Origin: Homalodisca vitripennis
Taxonomy: Eukaryota > Arthropoda > Insecta > Hemiptera > Cicadellidae
NCBI RefSeq assembly: GCF_021130785.1
Contig: NC_060211.1
Location: 121,593,001 to 121,657,000 of the forward strand
Reading direction: 5' to 3'
Length of the DNA stretch: 64,000 nt
The stretch's first letter is position 1. Every line of letters begins with the position of its first letter. Under the pieces are notes generated by a model. It saw nothing but the letters and a program-made list of their open reading frames with translations. It was not told the origin of the DNA and ran no database searches. The position numbers and the translations under genes were made by a program. This document shows positions 59,701 through 64,000 of the stretch, piece by piece.

Positions 59701-61327
59701 TCTACTTAAAGGAAACAAAGATCACATTTGTCCTATGACTGTTCCGAGCATATAACTTAATTCTATAACTTAATTTAAGATATTATCAAACAATTTTCTT
59801 TCAAATCTCATCCGGGCACGTGGTGATGGACTAGCTGTCAGATTTCATTAGGTTTGGATTTCAGTCTCATCCTGGAAGCCATTTGTTGTTTTGATTCATG
59901 GACGGTGTTTAATTTCCCGAGTAGAGATTAATTGATGGTGTGCGAGTTGCTTGTTTACAAATTGGAACGTGTTCTTGCTAGGTTTGTGTCAGCGTTTGTC
60001 GTTGAACAATGATTCAACTTGCACTGAAGAATTTCATATTTTTTCTTTAAGTGTACACTATATTATTTTAATATTAAACCATAGGTAAGTTTATAAACAT
60101 ACTATTTACTCTATACATATATACAAAAGATTTTATAATAATAAGAAAATTAGTTAGATGGTTCAAAAGAAAAGTTATGTATTATAAAAAGCATACGTTA
60201 TGTAACAGACAATAAAATTGATTAAACATTTCTTGGTCTTAAATTAAAAAAAAAAATAGTTAAGAGGTTAAATACTTTACATATTTATTCCGAACATATT
60301 TTTATTAAAAATGTAAAATATATATTACTTTAAAACTGTACATTATTTTTCATGAAAACAAAACAAACAAATCGAACAAAACAAGTACGGAATGTAGTTT
60401 TGAATAATTGCACCACGTAACACTTTATGGATACAAATATTTATGGAACATTCAGTAAAATAGTAGAAAACGCTCGTAATACCATAAGAGAGTCCTCTCA
60501 AGACACCGGTAACGAGTTGAAGAACTTTGTCGAACCCACTTCCTTTCCGGAAAATTGAGGCTCGTTAAAAGTTATCGTAAGCATTTAAAAACGCTTTAAT
60601 GTTAAATACATATCTGTCTTAAGTGAATCGTACTATAATATGTGAAGATTACTATATTTGTTAAAGTATATCATATAACATGAAAATGGGTTATTCAATT
60701 CGAAAGTTTTTAAGGAGAGGTTAGTGAGTTTTATTCGGGACTTTAGAGTGTAGGCGAAACATAGTGAGTTGACTACTTCACGGTCTTGCTCCGTATTTAA
60801 CATTTGCGATTTGTATAAACTATATGCTTATGGATTTAAGTGCTGATATGATGGTTACCATCGTAGCAAATGTTATGTGTAGAAAAGTCTCCCTCTTAAA
60901 AGAAAAACAACCTCAAGGGTGTAATGTATACCAATCTTTCATTCATATATTTTTATTGTATATGCATGTGTGTTGTGCAACTGATCGAAATTCATTGGTT
61001 TTTAAAATAAGATAATTTCGTTTTTTTTTTCAAACCAACTTTTGCCGGTAGTGATCTGGATGACTAAAATACCGAATAAAGCAAACATACAGTAAATAAC
61101 AGTAGTTTACAGATAATAGGAAACACATTTGTTACAAATACAAAAGTGCAAAGCAAACATTTTTTTATTATTTTTACAATGATGTCACTGTTATTAGTTA
61201 ACAGTATAGCATGAAATTATACCTGAATGCATCTAAGGCTAATTTATGCTCATTGAGAGCATTATGACTTCAATAGAAGCTAATGTTTCTCGTAGTTAAT
61301 TTTCGAACGAGCAGGTTATTTATAAAA
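56737..61327. other. AT-rich non-coding stretch
   Basis: Small GC-richer patches (57.08-57.13, 57.43-57.53, 59.81-59.96 and 60.47-60.57 kb) have no long frame. The + frame 60824-61015 has no motif. No gene is called. Confidence 0.45.
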
Positions 61328-61386
61328 AATGGACGGTTTCGTCCATTGTGGTTTTATGGCTCAGCCCTTCGGGGAGTTCGAAGTAG
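61328..61386 (+). other. Two adjacent hairpins in AT-rich DNA
   Basis: AATGGACG-GTTT-CGTCCATT (61328-61347) is a perfect 8-bp stem. About 25 bases on, CCC-TTCG-GGG (about 61369-61378) has the stable UUCG-type loop. Neither belongs to a known gene here. It could be part of a structured RNA or a repeat. Confidence 0.3.
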
Positions 61387-64000
61387 GAACGAACAGTTCT
61401 TTTCTATGAAATATATGCGTGTTTGATCTATTGAATATTTTAAAACGATGATCGTGACATTCCACTATGTAAAAATACGGATAACCAGGAGATCCGGTTA
61501 GATAAAATTCGGATTGATACACAGACCAGTATAGTGCAGTGCCATGTTCTGAGTTAGTACTGCGCGTTCAACCTTGTCCATATGGCTACACTGGGTTTTT
61601 GCGTTAAACCATTGACTATGTTCAAACTATTCTTATACTATCTAGTTAATAAAATGAAAACAAATAAATAACTACTGCTATGATCATATTAATTAAAACC
61701 ATTACATCTAAAAAGCAATAACATTGTATCTCATACAATAGTTTCATTCACTTGGGAACACATATAATTTATTAACAAAAATAGGTTTTTAATACCTTAA
61801 AAAGAATTACAAATACATAATGATTAAGACTGGAAATTTATGCACTTAAAAACTACATTTTACTAATATTTGCGTATATATTTAGTACATTTTTCAATTA
61901 ACAACAAATAACGAAATAAACTAACTTAAACAAAACTTAAGATAACTTAATTTAAGTCAATTAACTTTTCCAACGGTGATAATTGTCCCTTATAGATGTT
62001 AATTATAAAATATTTTGCTATATTAATTCATAGCTTTGCCATAATGAAAATGCAACAGATATTATTGAGCTTTTATATAAAATGTTACAGAAATTATCAG
62101 GTATAACAGTTTTTTAACACAAAATTAATTGAAAATTGAAAATATATTACAAATATACAAATTTTATTGAAGGTATTCCTTTGAAAATTATACTGTTCTC
62201 GTAGTTTAGGGTTAATATACATCTCATTGGTGTAAATTGTTTGTAAGTTATGGTATCCTCAGGGTATCGTTGGAGTTTGCAACAGTTATACACCCAGCAC
62301 CATCCCACCAGCCTCATGGTAGTATCTCTGACTTTACCAACAACTGTATCATAACATTATTCACATATCTAGTCACTTAATGTACAAAACAATAAGATTA
62401 AAGTTATGATATATGTAAAAGAAAAAGGCCGACAAGTTGAATGTTAGTACCTTCACGGTACTTCAAATTTTAATAAATCCGGATAAATGTAAAAGATATG
62501 GACAAATAAATTATATCATATTACATATCCGCTGTAGGTCTGGTGTACATTTTATTTGTTTTTACAGACTTTCATAAGGTTGCACGATAGTTCCTTACAC
62601 ATGATTATACTTAGTCAACCGAGATACTACCTGGGTCTAATACTACCAAGAAGTCAAAACTTTCAGGCGACCAAATAATGGTTCACGACAGAAATATAAT
62701 ACTAGCCTCAATCTACTTTTTAAACAGAGCCCACATACAGTCTACAGTGGGCCGTCCTAAAAGCTTAAGTGACAATAACTATTCGTAGCCGAAGCTTATA
62801 TTAAAAATTATTAAGAGGGTTTCAACATCCATATTCAGTACTAAACGACTGTAACCATAGACATAATAATAGCTCTTAATGCAAATCCTCAGTGGGGCAG
62901 AATAAAATTAATGTCGGCGAGATTTATTTTTTCACCACCATTTATAGCTTCCACTTCAAGCAACATGAATGATCATTTATAAAGACTCCTAGATATCTGA
63001 CATCCGTTAAAAACCGTAAAAAATATGCTATTAATTTTTTTAATAAGTAATATGTCTTTGCACTTTAAATGTTACATTTGTTATAACTTTATTAATTTAA
63101 AAGAATTATTTTTCTAAAGTTTTCAGCTAAATGTTTTATCAATAGATTATATGGACATAGTATATTGTTCAAAGTTTAGTAAAATTCGGATCAGTAATTT
63201 AAAAATATCAACACAAACAGACAGGCAGACAGTATGCGGAAAGAAGTATACCACTACTTCCACTTAATTCTGGTTCTGTTTTGTGTACGGAACAACATCT
63301 TGCAGTTTTTAGAGTGAGTTCTGAAATGGATTACTTATTTCATAAGATGGCTATATTGTAGGAGTGTATGTAAATAATAAACTACTAAATTTATTTATTG
63401 ACTAACAGAACGCTTTATATGTGTATCACCAATTACCTACGCCTTTGTATGGGATTTCGTATGAAATAGAATATGATACGTCATAATCGTACCATTTTGT
63501 AATAGCATATACTTCTGAAAATAAGTGATGATTATTGAAAGATATTTCTACAACCTTATCCATTTAAAATTATTAGACTCTAAATTAGTGTAACGATTTT
63601 GAGCCTCGAATACGGAGAGTGTAATAGTTTTATTTGTATCAGCGAAACACAGAACTTTTTCTGCTTTATTTAATAATATTTAAATAAAATAGCTCATACA
63701 ATTTTACTAACATTTACTAACATTAAGCGTTTTGGAACAGAGCTGAGGAATGCCAAGTCCGTAGTATTCTTATTTGAAGCATTTATGATTTAATATGATG
63801 AAGCCCTATGATAATATTCAATTTGATTTAGACATGTTTAAGCTACATATTTCAGTGCTGAGCATTTCAAAGGTTCACTGTATCTTATTTTAGATTTTGC
63901 GTTGAAAACAGAAACTTTTGTTCAAATGAGATATATCTCACATGCCATAGTAGAGTTTGCCTTATAACTTCGTAAAAAAATATATATACATGCTTGGTCT
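61387..64000. other. AT-rich non-coding stretch
   Basis: No gene is recognised to the window end. ACAAACAGACAGGCAGACAG near 63211 is wording common in dispersed insect repeats. Confidence 0.5.

Overview
The window looks like AT-rich, repeat-laden arthropod nuclear DNA, most likely from an insect; the exact order cannot be fixed from sequence alone, although the repeat style would suit a hemipteran. The reasons are introns with GT/AG borders of up to 6.9 kb, arthropod-type initiator motifs (TCAGT), long AC and TA microsatellites, satellite arrays, non-LTR retrotransposon and Tc1/mariner remnants, and no bacterial-style gene packing.

The one intact protein-coding gene I can reconstruct is on the + strand, 29988-42362. 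It has six coding exons for a 254-residue classical short-chain dehydrogenase/reductase of the insect DHRS11 / farnesol-dehydrogenase-like group, with cofactor motif, NNAG and the N-S-Y-K tetrad all present. A second, paralogous version of exon 1 lies 1 kb upstream (28885-29028). It has a matching donor phase but no in-frame ATG in the expected place. Its cofactor-loop residues point to NAD(H), whereas those of the main exon point to NADP(H).

Layout. 1-7.9 kb: AT-rich DNA with a retroelement gag fragment, a TA-flanked element with about 140-bp inverted ends, and a GC-richer block at 6.3-6.6 kb that looks like a promoter plus leader exon. 8.0-9.3 kb: 195-bp satellite. 10.07-14.3 kb: minus-strand CR1-like LINE with coiled-coil, SGNH hydrolase, endonuclease and reverse transcriptase, all frame-broken. 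14.5-16.44 kb: minus-strand mariner-type DNA transposon relic with both inverted ends. 16.9-18.3 kb: 231-bp satellite with a 462-bp dimer structure. 19-27 kb: AT-rich DNA with two unrecognised exon-like minus-strand frames, a truncated LINE tail and a palindrome around a TA tract. 28.7-43.3 kb: the dehydrogenase locus with microsatellites and repeat fragments in its introns. 45-46 kb: a degenerate tandem repeat interrupted by a tRNA-type SINE. 48-53 kb: two copies of a repeat containing a tRNA-like cloverleaf, plus a CTAGCTG-type dispersed repeat. 55.9-56.7 kb: a cysteine-rich zinc-ribbon frame next to a mobile-element terminus. 57-64 kb: AT-rich DNA with few recognisable features.

Apart from the dehydrogenase, the coding signal is from transposable elements or from single exon-like frames whose genes I cannot name. 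Most other open frames are short, AT-rich and without conserved motifs.
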